Notes: generated by a model from the sequence alone, not told the origin. Shown: positions 27,641 through 36,846, counted from the first letter of the stretch. The stretch is 64,000 nucleotides of DNA from Asanoa siamensis (GCF_016862555.1 NZ_BONE01000003.1:124001-188000), one strand, 5' to 3'. Numbers and translations are program-made.

Positions 27641-28570
27641 TCAGCCCTGCCGCGGCTGGCCGGGGCGCGGAGCCGGCCCGCGACCCTTCAGCTTGGTGCC
27701 GCCGGCCTTGCGGGCGGCAGGGTCGGAGCCGATCTCGAGCCCTTCGCCGAGGACCGCCCAACCGGCCGCGTAGGTGAACGCGTTGATGTCGAGCAGCACG
27801 TGCGCCAGGCCACCCGCGTTGTAGATCGAGATGGCGTCGGTCTCGTCGCCGTTCGGGTAGTCGCCCTTCCAGCCGTGGCCGACCACGAACGCGTTGGCCA
27901 GGCTCCCCAGCGTGCTGCTCGGCGGGTAGTTGAGCGTCGAGGTCGGCGGCTTCGGGGTGCCGTAGGGAAAGACGACCAGGTAGCCACTGCGGGTCGCGCC
28001 CGTCGCGGTGAGGTTGCCGTGCATCGCCGAGGCCCCGCTGATGAAGTAGTCGAGCCGCAGGTGGATCGTCGTGTCGGGTTTCATCCGACCGCTGGAGTCC
28101 AGGACGCCCGGGTTGATGACGTATTTCCGGCCTTCGCTCGTGCGGGTGTCGAGCAGCCGCTGCGGGCTGATCGGGTTCATCTGGCTGGTCGTGAGGCTCG
28201 TGTAGAGGTAGTCGACCTGCCCGGGATATTGAATGACCTGCAGATCACCCCAACCGTTGACGCTGATCGACCCGACGGGGACCTTGACCCCGGCCTCGAT
28301 CTGCTCCCCGAGATCACCGCTGGGCCCGAGCAGCAGCGCGGCGCCGCCGGCATTTTCCAGCGTCAGCAGGGCGTCGGCGCTGTCACCGACGAACGAGGTC
28401 GGCGTCATCTTGGTGTTGGCACCCTCGACCAGCGCGTCGCCCGGCGCCGCCTGGGCCGGCGAACTCACCGTGGCGCCCACGGCACCGGCGCCGACGACGC
28501 CCGCCGCGACGGTGCTCGCCCGGCGGAGGAGGCGCCGCCGGCCGATGTTGTTCTGGGTTTCCTCGGACAT
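27641..28570 (-). CDS. Tat-exported protein with RLLDTR-type domain, function unknown
   Basis: A 309-residue protein with a twin-arginine signal (NIGRRRLLRRASTVAAGVVGAGAVGA, cleavage near AQAA). The mature part has the pattern common in secreted actinobacterial proteins: RLLDTRTSEGR, LTATGATRSGYLVVFPYGTPKPPTSTLNY, ANAFVVG, SIYNAGGLAHVLLDINAF. No enzymatic residues are recognisable; adhesion or surface binding is a guess. ATG 28570 was chosen because GGGGG precedes it and the Tat motif then sits close to the start. The frame is open 13 codons further upstream. Confidence 0.75.
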   Translation of the reverse strand: MSEETQNNIGRRRLLRRASTVAAGVVGAGAVGATVSSPAQAAPGDALVEGANTKMTPTSFVGDSADALLTLENAGGAALLLGPSGDLGEQIEAGVKVPVGSISVNGWGDLQVIQYPGQVDYLYTSLTTSQMNPISPQRLLDTRTSEGRKYVINPGVLDSSGRMKPDTTIHLRLDYFISGASAMHGNLTATGATRSGYLVVFPYGTPKPPTSTLNYPPSSTLGSLANAFVVGHGWKGDYPNGDETDAISIYNAGGLAHVLLDINAFTYAAGWAVLGEGLEIGSDPAARKAGGTKLKGRGPAPRPGQPRQG

Positions 28571-28657
28571 GGGTGTAGCCCCCGTCTGGTTGGTGGGAGG
28601 AGCGCCCAAGATCTTCTAAGGAGAACGCAGAGATCGGCATTGGCTGATCGGACGGAA

Positions 28658-29143
28658 TTAGGAAATGGCCCACTCGCGCTGGAAGGCCACCCGCGCCTCC
28701 AACTCGAGCAGGAAGCTCTTGCGGGGTAGGCCGCCGCCGAAGCCGACCAGCTTGCCGCCGGCGCCGACGATGCGGTGGCAGGGCACGATGACCGCGATCG
28801 GGTTGCGGTTGCAGGCCACCCCGACGGCGCGGGCGGCGCCCGGGTCGCCCACCGCCGCCGCCACCTCGCCGTAGGTCTCGGTGCGACCGAACGGGATCGT
28901 CGTCATCCGGTGCCACACCGCGCGCTCGAACTCGGAGCCGCGGCGCACCGAGAGCGGCAGCGTGAAGTCGGTCAGGTCACCCGCGAAGTAGGCCGACAGC
29001 TGCTCGGCCGCCGCCGCCAGGTCGCCGGTGGGCGGCGCGAACTCGACACCCTCGACCGCTTCGAACCGCAAGCCGCACACGCCCACCTCGTCGGCGGCGA
29101 GGGACAGCGGACCGATCGGCGAGTCGACGACGCTCCAGCGCAT
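28658..29143 (-). CDS. ogt: Methylated-DNA--protein-cysteine S-methyltransferase
   Basis: A 161-residue suicide repair protein that removes methyl groups from O6-methylguanine. The active-site motif IVPCHRIVG is present, with the DNA-binding helix region RTETYGEVAAAVGDPGAARAVGVACNRNP just before it and the FGGGLPRKSFLLELE tail. The size fits Ogt rather than a fused Ada. Confidence 0.95.
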   Translation of the reverse strand: MRWSVVDSPIGPLSLAADEVGVCGLRFEAVEGVEFAPPTGDLAAAAEQLSAYFAGDLTDFTLPLSVRRGSEFERAVWHRMTTIPFGRTETYGEVAAAVGDPGAARAVGVACNRNPIAVIVPCHRIVGAGGKLVGFGGGLPRKSFLLELEARVAFQREWAIS

Positions 29144-29176
29144 GACACCTATTCAACCTCGGGGGTACGACAGAAC

Positions 29177-29737
29177 TCAGCGCCGGCGGTATCCGACCGT
29201 CAGCCGGCCGTCGTCCTGGGTCAGCGAGTCGCCCGCGCAGTCCACCCGGTAGGTCCGCGGGCTCTCCGGGTCGGCGAACTTGGCCGGCGCCCCGACCGCC
29301 ACGCCGTCGACGAAGAGTTGGCTGGTCGCCTCGTTGCCGGCGGGGCTGACGGTGACCGCGTCACCGGCACCGCTCAGCGTGTACCGGAAGTACACCGGCC
29401 CGGCCGCCTCCAGCCGGATCGGCCGCCCGTCCGGCGCCTCGGCCGTGAACGTCACGCGGTCGCCGTAGTCGGTCTCGCCCGCGCCGTCGGCCCGCAGCGT
29501 CAGCACGGTGCCCGTGCCCCCGACGAAGGTCACCGGGTCCGGCAGCGCACGAACCCGCACCGCCTCGCGGTAGCTGACCACGTCCCACTCGCCGACGGGG
29601 CACGGGTCGGCGGCGCGCCGGCCGGCCCGTCCCGCCTGCACCACGACGATCGCGCCGACCAGGAGAAACAGCACGACCGACAGGACCACGATGGGCACCC
29701 GGTACGAGCGGGCGGTGGCGCCGGGGTTCGGCTGCAT
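29177..29737 (-). CDS. Single-pass membrane protein with extracytoplasmic beta domain, unknown
   Basis: A 186-residue protein: a short cytoplasmic N-terminus, one membrane segment (VPIVVLSVVLFLLVGAIVVVQAG), then about 150 residues with PCPVGEWDVVSY and a matching late cysteine (VDCAGDS). The VGEWDVVSY and TLRADGAGETDYGDRVTF stretches look like a small lipocalin-like barrel. I do not recognise a function. The ATG at 29737 is chosen over the frame's upstream start at 29758. Confidence 0.65.
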   Translation of the reverse strand: MQPNPGATARSYRVPIVVLSVVLFLLVGAIVVVQAGRAGRRAADPCPVGEWDVVSYREAVRVRALPDPVTFVGGTGTVLTLRADGAGETDYGDRVTFTAEAPDGRPIRLEAAGPVYFRYTLSGAGDAVTVSPAGNEATSQLFVDGVAVGAPAKFADPESPRTYRVDCAGDSLTQDDGRLTVGYRRR

Positions 29738-29770
29738 GACCGCGACCGTATCGAGCACGGCCGCCCGCTG

Positions 29771-31225
29771 TCATTCGGGGCCGACGATGCCTTCCGCCCG
29801 CGCCCAGCGCAGCAGCGCCGCCTCGGCCTCGTCGCGGTCCAGCGGGCCGTGCTCCAGCCGCTGGTCCTTGAGGAAGCGCCAGGCCCGGCCGACGACCGGC
29901 CCCGGCGGCACGCCGAGCAGCTCCATGATCGCGTTGCCGTCGAGGTCGGGCCGGACCCGGGCGAGGTCCTCCTCGGCCGCGATCCGGGCGATCCGCTCCT
30001 CCAGCGCGTCGTAGTCGGCGGCGAGTTGGGCCGCCTTGCGCCGGTTGCGGGTGGTCACGTCGGATCGGGTCAGTTTGTGCAGGCGGGACAGCAGCGGCCC
30101 GGCGTCGGTGACGTAGCGGCGCACCGCGGAGTCGGTCCACTCGCCCCGCCCGTACCCGTAGAACCGCAGGTGCAGCGCGACCAGTTCGACGACCTCGGCG
30201 GTGACGTCCTTGGGGTAGCGCATGGCCTTCATCCGCGCCTTGGTCATCCGCGCGCCGACCACCTCGTGGTGGTGGAAGCTGACCCGGCCGTCGGGGGAGA
30301 CCGCCTTGGTGGCCGGCTTGCCGATGTCGTGCATGAGCGCGGCCATCCGCAGCGGGAAGTCGGGCCCGTCGGGACCTTCGAGGCGTACGGCGTTGGCAAC
30401 CACGATCAGCGTGTGCTCGTAGACGTCCTTGTGCTGCGCGTGCTCGTCGATCTCGAGCTTGAGCCCGGACAGCTCCGGCATGAACCGGTCGGCGAGCCCG
30501 GTGTCGACCAGCAGCCGCAGGCCGGTGACCGGGTCGGCGCCGCTGAGCAGCTTGGTGAACTCGTCGCGGATCCGCTCGGCGGTGATCCGGTCGAGGTCGG
30601 CGGCCATCGCGGACATCGCCGCGCGTACGCCCGGATCGACCGCGAACCGCAACTGCGCCGCGAACCGGGCGGCCCGGAGCATCCGCAGCGGGTCGTCGCC
30701 GAACGACTCCTCCGGCGTCCCGGGCGTGCGGATGACCTGGTTGGCCAGGTCGTCGAGGCCGCCGTAGGCGTCGGTGAAGACGTGGTCGGGGAGGCTGACC
30801 GCCATCGCGTTGACGGTGAAGTCGCGGCGGCGGAGGTCCTCGCCGAGCGACGAGCCGTACTGGACGGTGGGGTTGCGGCTGACGCCGTCGTACACGTCCG
30901 CCCGGAATGTGGTGATCTCGAGGCGCAGGCCGTCGCGCTGGGCGCCGATCGTGCCGAACTCGCGGCCGGTCTCCCAGGTCGCCTCCGCCCAGCCCTTGAG
31001 CAGGGCGAGCGTCTGGTCGGGGTGGGCGTCGGTCGCGAAGTCGAGGTCGTCGCCGAGCCGGCCGAGCAGCGCGTCACGCACCGAACCGCCGACCAGGTGC
31101 AGCTCGTGGCCTGCCTTGGCGAACCGGCGGCCGAGCTCGTCGGCGACCGGCGAAACCCGCAGCAACTCCGCGACGGCGGTGCGCTGAGCCTGGGTGAGGC
31201 GGCTGGGAGAGGATGTTCCGGACAT
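29771..31225 (-). CDS. cca: CCA tRNA nucleotidyltransferase / poly(A) polymerase family
   Basis: A 484-residue class II nucleotidyltransferase. The catalytic GGSVRDALLGRLGDDLDFATDA motif supplies the GS and DxD residues. RRDFTVNAMAVSL and DDPLRMLRAARFAAQL are the neck motifs. An HD domain follows (HDVYEHTL-like region, ALMHDIGKP near residue 295, FHHHEVVGARM). Actinobacteria carry one such protein at this place next to murJ, usually taken as the CCA-adding enzyme. It is divergent from murJ across about 100 bases. Confidence 0.93.
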   Translation of the reverse strand: MSGTSSPSRLTQAQRTAVAELLRVSPVADELGRRFAKAGHELHLVGGSVRDALLGRLGDDLDFATDAHPDQTLALLKGWAEATWETGREFGTIGAQRDGLRLEITTFRADVYDGVSRNPTVQYGSSLGEDLRRRDFTVNAMAVSLPDHVFTDAYGGLDDLANQVIRTPGTPEESFGDDPLRMLRAARFAAQLRFAVDPGVRAAMSAMAADLDRITAERIRDEFTKLLSGADPVTGLRLLVDTGLADRFMPELSGLKLEIDEHAQHKDVYEHTLIVVANAVRLEGPDGPDFPLRMAALMHDIGKPATKAVSPDGRVSFHHHEVVGARMTKARMKAMRYPKDVTAEVVELVALHLRFYGYGRGEWTDSAVRRYVTDAGPLLSRLHKLTRSDVTTRNRRKAAQLAADYDALEERIARIAAEEDLARVRPDLDGNAIMELLGVPPGPVVGRAWRFLKDQRLEHGPLDRDEAEAALLRWARAEGIVGPE

Positions 31226-31325
31226 GGGACCGCCAGCCTATCTGTCTCTACGGGGCCGCCGGCTCCGCGGGGCGGACTTCAAAGGTTAGGGTCGGGCGTA
31301 CGTGTTTCCCTCGTCTGGAGGTCCC

Positions 31326-33053
31326 GTGAGCAGCGGCCTTTACCGGAGCGCGAACTCGGCGCACGGCGGCGAGGGCATCATCCGGGCCGAACCGGTCGAC
31401 ATACCGCCGCCGGCGGCCCCACCGGCGATCGAGTCCGCTGACGGTGGCAGTGCCGCCGGCAACAGCGCGATCATGGCTGTCGGCAGCCTGGTCAGCCGGG
31501 GCACGGGCTTCCTACGCACCCTGGTCATCACGGCGGCGCTGGGTGCCGCGGTCGGCGACGCGTACACCACCGCGCAGATCCTGCCCGGCATGGTGTTCGA
31601 GTTCCTGATGGGCGGCGTGCTGACCAGCGTGCTGATCCCGGTGCTCGTCCGCCGCCGCGACACCGACCGGGACCGCGGCGAGCTCTACACCCAGCGGCTG
31701 CTGAGCCTGGTGGTCCTCGCGCTGTTCGTCGCGACCGTCCTCGCGCTGCTCGCGGCGCCGCTGCTGACCCTCCTCTACGTCGACGGCTCCACGTCCGCCG
31801 ACGACCGCAACCTGATCAACGTGCTGGCGCTGCTGATGCTGCCGATGATCTTCTTCAGCGGGCTGTCCGCGCTGATGAGCGCGATCCTCAACGTGCGCGG
31901 TCACTTCGCCGCCCCGATGTTCACCCCGATCCTCAACAACGTCATCGTGATCGCGTCGTTCGGGCTGTTCATCGCGCTGTACGGGGCCCGCGAGGAGCTG
32001 GTCTCGGGCGACATGAGCGCCAGCATGATCCTGCTCGTCGGCGGCGGCACGCTGCTCGGGATCATCGTCCAGGTCGCCGGCCTCATCCCGGCGCTGCGCA
32101 AGGTGGGTTTCCACTACCGGTGGCGCGGCCAGTGGCGGGAGCTGGGTCTGCGCGAGCTGGCCCGGCTCGGCGGCTGGATGTTCTGCTACGTCGCGGTCAG
32201 CCAGCTCGGCCTGATCGTCGTCTTCAAGCTGGCGCTCGCGGCGAGCGCCGCGGGCGACCCCGGTCCACTGATCTACAACAACGTCTTCCTGCTGGTGATG
32301 ACCGCCCACGGGATCATCGCCGTCTCGATCATCACCGCGCTGCTGCCACGGATGAGCGCGGCGGCCGCCGAGGGCCGGTTCGACGACTTCGCGGACGACG
32401 TTTCACGTGGAACACGCACGGTGACCGCGGTGCTGGCGCCGATCGCGGTCTGTTACGCGGTACTCGCGCAGCCGATCTCGGTCGTGCTCTTCCGCTACGG
32501 CGCGTTCACCGAGGACAACGCGTCCGACACCAGCGTCGTGCTGGTCACGGGTGCGCTCGCGCTGGTGCCGTTCGCGATCAGCCAGCTCTATACGTTCGCG
32601 TTCTACGCCCTGCCCGACACCCGTACGCCGGCGCTGGTCAACATCCCGGTCGTCGCACTGCGGGTGGTCGTACAAGTGGGGCTCTTCCTGGCCCTGTCCA
32701 CGTCGGCCGTGGCGGCCGGGCTGATGTTCGGCAACGCGGTCTCCTACGTGGCCGCGGCGATCGTCTTCGCGATGCTGCTGCGCCGCCGGATCGGCCCGAT
32801 CGGCGCCGGCCGGATCATGATGACCTTCGGCAAGGTGCTGGTGGCCGCGCTCGGCTCGGTGCTGGTCGGCTACCTGGTGCTGTTCCTGCTGCCCGACGGT
32901 GACTCGGCGGACCGGCTGATCGCCATCACCCGGCTCGTGGTCGGCGGCGCGGTCATCTGCCTGACCTATCTGGCGCTCGCGATGGCACTGCGGATCACCG
33001 AGGTGACCAGTGTGGTCGGCATGGTCCGGCGGCGGCTGGGGCTTGCTCGCTAG
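31326..33053 (+). CDS. murJ: Lipid II flippase MurJ (MviN)
   Basis: A roughly 575-residue membrane protein with 14 predicted segments and the MviN signatures (GSLVSRGTGFLRTLVITAALG, AYTTAQILPGMVFEFLMGGVLTSVLIP, MSAILNVRGHFAAPMFTPILNN). It moves lipid II across the membrane. Here the protein stops after the transporter, and the kinase-like part that mycobacteria fuse to it is the next gene. GTG 31326 has GGAGG four bases upstream; a GTG at 31302, nine bases past TAGGGT, could be a near-leaderless alternative. The coding sequence contains a near-perfect parS. Confidence 0.93.
   Translation: MSSGLYRSANSAHGGEGIIRAEPVDIPPPAAPPAIESADGGSAAGNSAIMAVGSLVSRGTGFLRTLVITAALGAAVGDAYTTAQILPGMVFEFLMGGVLTSVLIPVLVRRRDTDRDRGELYTQRLLSLVVLALFVATVLALLAAPLLTLLYVDGSTSADDRNLINVLALLMLPMIFFSGLSALMSAILNVRGHFAAPMFTPILNNVIVIASFGLFIALYGAREELVSGDMSASMILLVGGGTLLGIIVQVAGLIPALRKVGFHYRWRGQWRELGLRELARLGGWMFCYVAVSQLGLIVVFKLALAASAAGDPGPLIYNNVFLLVMTAHGIIAVSIITALLPRMSAAAAEGRFDDFADDVSRGTRTVTAVLAPIAVCYAVLAQPISVVLFRYGAFTEDNASDTSVVLVTGALALVPFAISQLYTFAFYALPDTRTPALVNIPVVALRVVVQVGLFLALSTSAVAAGLMFGNAVSYVAAAIVFAMLLRRRIGPIGAGRIMMTFGKVLVAALGSVLVGYLVLFLLPDGDSADRLIAITRLVVGGAVICLTYLALAMALRITEVTSVVGMVRRRLGLAR
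32400..32413. other. parS-like site inside murJ
   Basis: GTTTCACGTGGAAC differs from the perfect 14-base parS by one base. It is read by murJ as VSRGT. It lies 12 kb from the nearest other site in the window. Confidence 0.6.
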
Positions 33054-33356
33054 CAGGTCAGAGCGGCGCGCCGAATAACAAATCGTACGTTTTTCGGGTT
33101 CTCATCATGTCGCTGCAAAGGCTGATTTGACGGCGTTTACGGTGCTCACGGCCCGGTGTCCATCCCCGGTAACGGGTGAAGATGGCCTGTGGAGGTGTGG
33201 TCAGTGCCAGGTAAGGTCGCTCCCGACAGATGCGCCGAGCCCCTACGCTATTGAGGTGGCGCCGCCCTGCACACGGGGCGCAGCGCGCTGCCCGGGTGAC
33301 TGCGAGACGGCGAGCGAGTCAGCATGGCGAGCGAAAATAGCACCGAAGGAGGACCG
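33054..33356 (+). promoter_or_regulatory. Intergenic region between murJ and the pseudokinase gene
   Basis: This 303-base stretch has no convincing gene. A 77-codon frame at 33127-33360 has no family features and runs into the next start. The stretch has a locally AT-richer part (33073-33110, aataacaaatcgtacgtttt) that probably holds the pseudokinase/sigma operon promoter. No terminator hairpin for murJ stands out. Confidence 0.4.
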
Positions 33357-34892
33357 GTGACCCAGGTCGGCGAGGGCCAGGAGGCCGAAGAGGCCACACC
33401 TCCCGTGCTGACCGTCGGTGCACCGCGTGTCGGCGAGGTGCTCGCTGAGCGCTACGAGCTGGCCGAGCACATCAACGACGACGCCGCCGGCCGCCAGGTC
33501 TGGCAGGGCGTCGACGTGGTGCTGCGACGGCCGGTCGCGGTCGTCCTGCGCTATCCGGGCGGCGACTCCGCCCAGGAGATGCTGCAGGCCGCGGTGACGG
33601 CCAGCCGGGTCATCCACCCCAACCTCGCGGGCGTGTACGACGCGATCGACGAGGACACGCGCGCCTACGTCGTACGCGAGTGGATCTCCGGTGAGGCGCT
33701 CCGCGAGCTGGTCGTCGACGGCCCGCTCGACGCCGAGCGCGCCACCTCCATCGCCCACGCCGTGGCCAGCGCGGTGGCCGCCGTGCACGCCACCGGCATG
33801 GTGCACGGCAACGTCCACCCCGGCACGGTGATGGTCGCCGACGACGGCCGGGTCGTGCTGGCCGACGCCCGCGCGACCGACGGCGACACGCCCGACACCG
33901 ACGTCCGGGCCATCGGCGGCATCCTCTACTTCGCGCTGACCGGGCACTGGCCGCACGCCGAGGTCGGCCCCTCGTCGCTGCCCGACGCCGTACGCGACGG
34001 CTCCGGCGCGATCGCGGCGCCACGGATGGTGCGGGCCGGCGTGCCCGCGTACCTCGACGACCTGACCATGGACCTGATCGACGACCGGCTGGCGCTGCCG
34101 TCGGCCGACGTGCTGGCGGCCGAACTCGACCGGCTCGACGTCGCCGCCGACGAGCCGTTCATGGTCGAGGCCGGTCCGCTGCGCTTCTCCGCGGTCGAGG
34201 AGGGCCTGCCCGAGCAGCCCCTGGCCACCCGGCGCAAGCTCGTGATCGGCGTGGCCAGCCTGCTCGTCATCGCCACCGTCGGCCTGTTGCTGGGCATCAA
34301 CGCGCTGGCCGACCGGGGCACCCCCGAGGACACGGCCGGCCCCGGCCCCGGCGTCGCCGCGACCACCACCGAGCAGCCGGGCGGCGACACTCCCGCGCCG
34401 GCCGCGCCGAAGCCTGTCGCGCTCACCCGCGACCAGGTGCGCATCGTCGACCCCGAAGGTGACCGCCGGGAGCTGGGCGACGCGCCGCTGATGGTCGACG
34501 GCAAGCGCGACACCGCCTGGGAGAGCGACACCTACAAGAACCTGCCGTTCGGCGACAAGTCCGGCATGGGCGTGCTGATCAAGTTCGCCGAGCCGATCGA
34601 CGTCCGGTCGGTGCAGGTCAACCTGTCGGGCACCGGCGCCTCGGCCGAGCTGTTCAGCGGCCAGGGCGACACCGGCAGCACCGCGGCCGGCGACCGGAAG
34701 ATCGTCACCGACTACAAGACCCGGATCGGCGAGCCGATCGAGAACCACGAGGCGACCACGCTGACCTTCCAGGGCTTCCCGGAAGACCAGAAGCACCAGT
34801 ACCTCCTGGTCTGGTTCACCAAGCTGCCGACCACTTCGGAGGGCAAGATGCGGCTGGAGATCCAGGAGATCACGGTCCAGGCCCGCGGCTAG
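33357..34892 (+). CDS. Membrane-anchored pseudokinase (MviN-associated type)
   Basis: A 511-residue protein: a kinase-like domain (VLAERYELAEHINDDAAGRQVWQGVDVVLRRPVAVVLRY ...), one membrane segment near residue 300 (KLVIGVASLLVIATVGLLLGINAL), a Pro-rich linker and a C-terminal discoidin-like domain (DGKRDTAWESDTYKN). Catalysis looks lost: the HRD motif is HGN and the DFG position reads LADAR. In mycobacteria a matching pseudokinase is fused to MurJ and recruits an FHA protein. Here it is separate, directly downstream of murJ. GTG 33357 has AAGGAGG; ATG 33324 is weaker. Confidence 0.85.
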   Translation: MTQVGEGQEAEEATPPVLTVGAPRVGEVLAERYELAEHINDDAAGRQVWQGVDVVLRRPVAVVLRYPGGDSAQEMLQAAVTASRVIHPNLAGVYDAIDEDTRAYVVREWISGEALRELVVDGPLDAERATSIAHAVASAVAAVHATGMVHGNVHPGTVMVADDGRVVLADARATDGDTPDTDVRAIGGILYFALTGHWPHAEVGPSSLPDAVRDGSGAIAAPRMVRAGVPAYLDDLTMDLIDDRLALPSADVLAAELDRLDVAADEPFMVEAGPLRFSAVEEGLPEQPLATRRKLVIGVASLLVIATVGLLLGINALADRGTPEDTAGPGPGVAATTTEQPGGDTPAPAAPKPVALTRDQVRIVDPEGDRRELGDAPLMVDGKRDTAWESDTYKNLPFGDKSGMGVLIKFAEPIDVRSVQVNLSGTGASAELFSGQGDTGSTAAGDRKIVTDYKTRIGEPIENHEATTLTFQGFPEDQKHQYLLVWFTKLPTTSEGKMRLEIQEITVQARG

Positions 34893-34942
34893 CTTCTTTC
34901 CGGGGAGCGCGCGGCTTGGCGTCGCGACGATAAGGTGCAGCC

Positions 34943-35650
34943 GTGACCGCCGGCCGGCGCGACCATGCCGACCCCGAGCCCCTCGACGTCCCCGACGACG
35001 AGGCGCTGCTGCGCGCCCATGTGGGCGGCGATCCCGAGGCGTTCGCCGAGCTGTTCCGCCGTCACCGCGACCGGCTCTGGGCCGTCGCGCTGCGCACCCT
35101 GGGCGACCGGGAGGACGCGGCCGACGCGCTGCAGGACGCGCTGCTGTCGGCCCATCGGGCGGCGCCCAGGTTCCGCGGTGACTCGGCCGTGACCACCTGG
35201 CTGCACCGCATCGTCGTGAACTCCTGTCTGGACCGGATCCGCCGGCGCCAGGCGCACCCGACCGTGCCGCTGCCCGACGGCAGCACGGACCCCGACCGGC
35301 CGAGCGGCGTCGAGCCCGCGGCGCCGGCCACCGACCACGACACGGCGCTGGTGGTCCGGCAGGCACTGGCCCGGTTGCCGGAGGACCAGCGGGCGGCGCT
35401 GGTGCTGGTGGACCTGCAGGGCTATCCGGTGGCCGAGGCTGCCGTGCTGCTCGGCGTCGCGGAGGGCACGGTCAAGAGCCGGTGCTCCCGGGGCCGGGCC
35501 AGGCTGGCGATGCTGCTGGGTCACCTGAAACCCGGGCCGACCGCCGCCGGCGTGCCGACCCCCACGGCACGGAACCGCCCGCCCGGCGGTGACGTCCGAT
35601 CAGTGTCGGGCGGCCGGGTGGCCGACAACAGCGGGGAGGGGGTGTCATGA
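34943..35650 (+). CDS. sigM: ECF RNA polymerase sigma factor (SigM-like)
   Basis: A 235-residue ECF sigma factor. Region 2 is FAELFRRHRDRLWAVALRTLGDREDAADALQDALLSAHRAAPRFRGDSAVTTWLHRIVVNSCLDRIRRR; region 4 is LARLPEDQRAALVLVDLQGYPVAEAAVLLGVAEGTVKSRCSRGRARL. A ~45-residue Pro/Gly-rich tail follows. The gene overlaps the membrane anti-sigma by 4 bases (ATGA), a typical coupled pair. The position before trxB/trxA matches mycobacterial sigM. Confidence 0.92.
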   Translation: MTAGRRDHADPEPLDVPDDEALLRAHVGGDPEAFAELFRRHRDRLWAVALRTLGDREDAADALQDALLSAHRAAPRFRGDSAVTTWLHRIVVNSCLDRIRRRQAHPTVPLPDGSTDPDRPSGVEPAAPATDHDTALVVRQALARLPEDQRAALVLVDLQGYPVAEAAVLLGVAEGTVKSRCSRGRARLAMLLGHLKPGPTAAGVPTPTARNRPPGGDVRSVSGGRVADNSGEGVS

Positions 35651-36846
35651 GCGAGGTCGACTACGACCTGCTGGCCGATTATGTCGGCGGAGCGCTCACG
35701 GGCACGCCCGACTCGGATCGGGTCGCCGAGCTGGTGGCCACCGATCCTGACTGGGCCGCGGAGCACGGGTTGCTGGTCGCCGCCTTGGCGGTGACCGCGG
35801 ACGATCTGGCGGTGTTCGCAGAGCTGACGGCGGAGCCGATGCCCGCCGATGTGACCGAGCGGCTGCTGGCCGCATTGCCGGGCGCGGTCTCCGGTTCGGA
35901 CCGTGCTTCGGCCTCCTTGGCGGACCACGCCTCCGGTTGGGCCGCGACTTCCGCTTCCGCCTCGGACGTTGCTTCCGTCTCTGCGGCTGACCATGCCTCC
36001 GACCCTGCGGCTTCCACTTCGGCCTCCGCCTCGGATCCGGCTTCGGACGCAGGCCACGGCTCGGAGGCGGTTGCGGCCTCCGACTCGGACGCTGCTTCAG
36101 CATCCGCCGCCGCCTCCGCTTCGGAGCGGGCTTCCGCCTCCGCGGCCGACCACGCGTCGGGTTCCTCTGCGCGATTCCCTGCGGAAACCGTTGCTGGGCC
36201 GGCTCGGGGCAACCGGGCCCCTCGGCAGCGGCCGGGCGGGGCCGCCGGGCGGCCGCCCGCGCGACCGGGTGATGCGGGTCGGCGTCGGCACCGGTGGCTG
36301 ACCTGGGCCGCGCCCACCGTCGTCGCGATCGCGATGCTCGCGTTCGCCGGCGTGTGGATCAGCCAGTCCGTCGGCACCGGCCTCACCAACGCCGAGTCCG
36401 GCGCCGCCGACACCGCGGCCCAGGCGCCGGCGGTGGGCGGCGATGTGCGGTCCGTGCCGCGGCAGACCAGTGGGCGCGACTACACCTCCGGTGACATCGC
36501 CGGTGGCCCCGGCGCCGCCAGCCGGTCGTCGGTGTCCTCGAAGCCGGCCGCGCCCTTCGCCACGGAGGAGGGGGGGCAGAACATGGCCACCGACGGTGCC
36601 GCGGTCGCGCCCGAGTTGCTGCGGCTCAGCGGCGCGGCGGCGCTCGACCTCTGCGTCGACGCGATCCAACGCGCGCACGGCCAAGGGCCGATCACGGTGG
36701 ACGTCGCCGACTTCGCCGCGTACGACGGCCGCCCCGCTCTTGTGGTGTTCTTCACCGACTCCGCCGGGGGACGCTGGGGTTGGGTCGTCGGCCCCGATTG
36801 CGGACCGGGCGGCACAGACGAGCTGTTCCGGTCCCGGGTAGCGTGA
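35647..36846 (+). CDS. Membrane anti-sigma factor with Ser/Ala repeat linker
   Basis: A 399-residue protein coupled to the sigma gene. The N-terminal ~85 residues (DYDLLADYVGGALTGTPDSDRVAELVATDPDWA) fit an anti-sigma domain on the cytoplasmic side, without a ZAS HxxxCxxC motif. Residues ~90-185 are a Ser/Ala/Asp repeat tract (DHAS, SASASD). One membrane segment (WLTWAAPTVVAIAMLAFAGVWI) is followed by an outside part with two cysteines (LDLCVDAI and GPDCGPGG) that could form a disulphide. Its order and location resemble the SigM/RsmA module of mycobacteria. Confidence 0.85.
   Translation: MSEVDYDLLADYVGGALTGTPDSDRVAELVATDPDWAAEHGLLVAALAVTADDLAVFAELTAEPMPADVTERLLAALPGAVSGSDRASASLADHASGWAATSASASDVASVSAADHASDPAASTSASASDPASDAGHGSEAVAASDSDAASASAAASASERASASAADHASGSSARFPAETVAGPARGNRAPRQRPGGAAGRPPARPGDAGRRRHRWLTWAAPTVVAIAMLAFAGVWISQSVGTGLTNAESGAADTAAQAPAVGGDVRSVPRQTSGRDYTSGDIAGGPGAASRSSVSSKPAAPFATEEGGQNMATDGAAVAPELLRLSGAAALDLCVDAIQRAHGQGPITVDVADFAAYDGRPALVVFFTDSAGGRWGWVVGPDCGPGGTDELFRSRVA

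Noticed and set aside
28775-31441. An 888-codon plus-strand frame opposite ogt and cca
   Set aside because: It spans three recognisable minus-strand genes and has no domain of its own.
33127-33360. A 77-codon frame before the pseudokinase gene
   Set aside because: No homology features, and it overlaps the better supported start and probable promoter.
33243-35366. A 707-codon minus-strand frame
   Set aside because: It is opposite the pseudokinase and sigma genes and is Asp/Gly/His/Arg-biased as expected for a complement frame.
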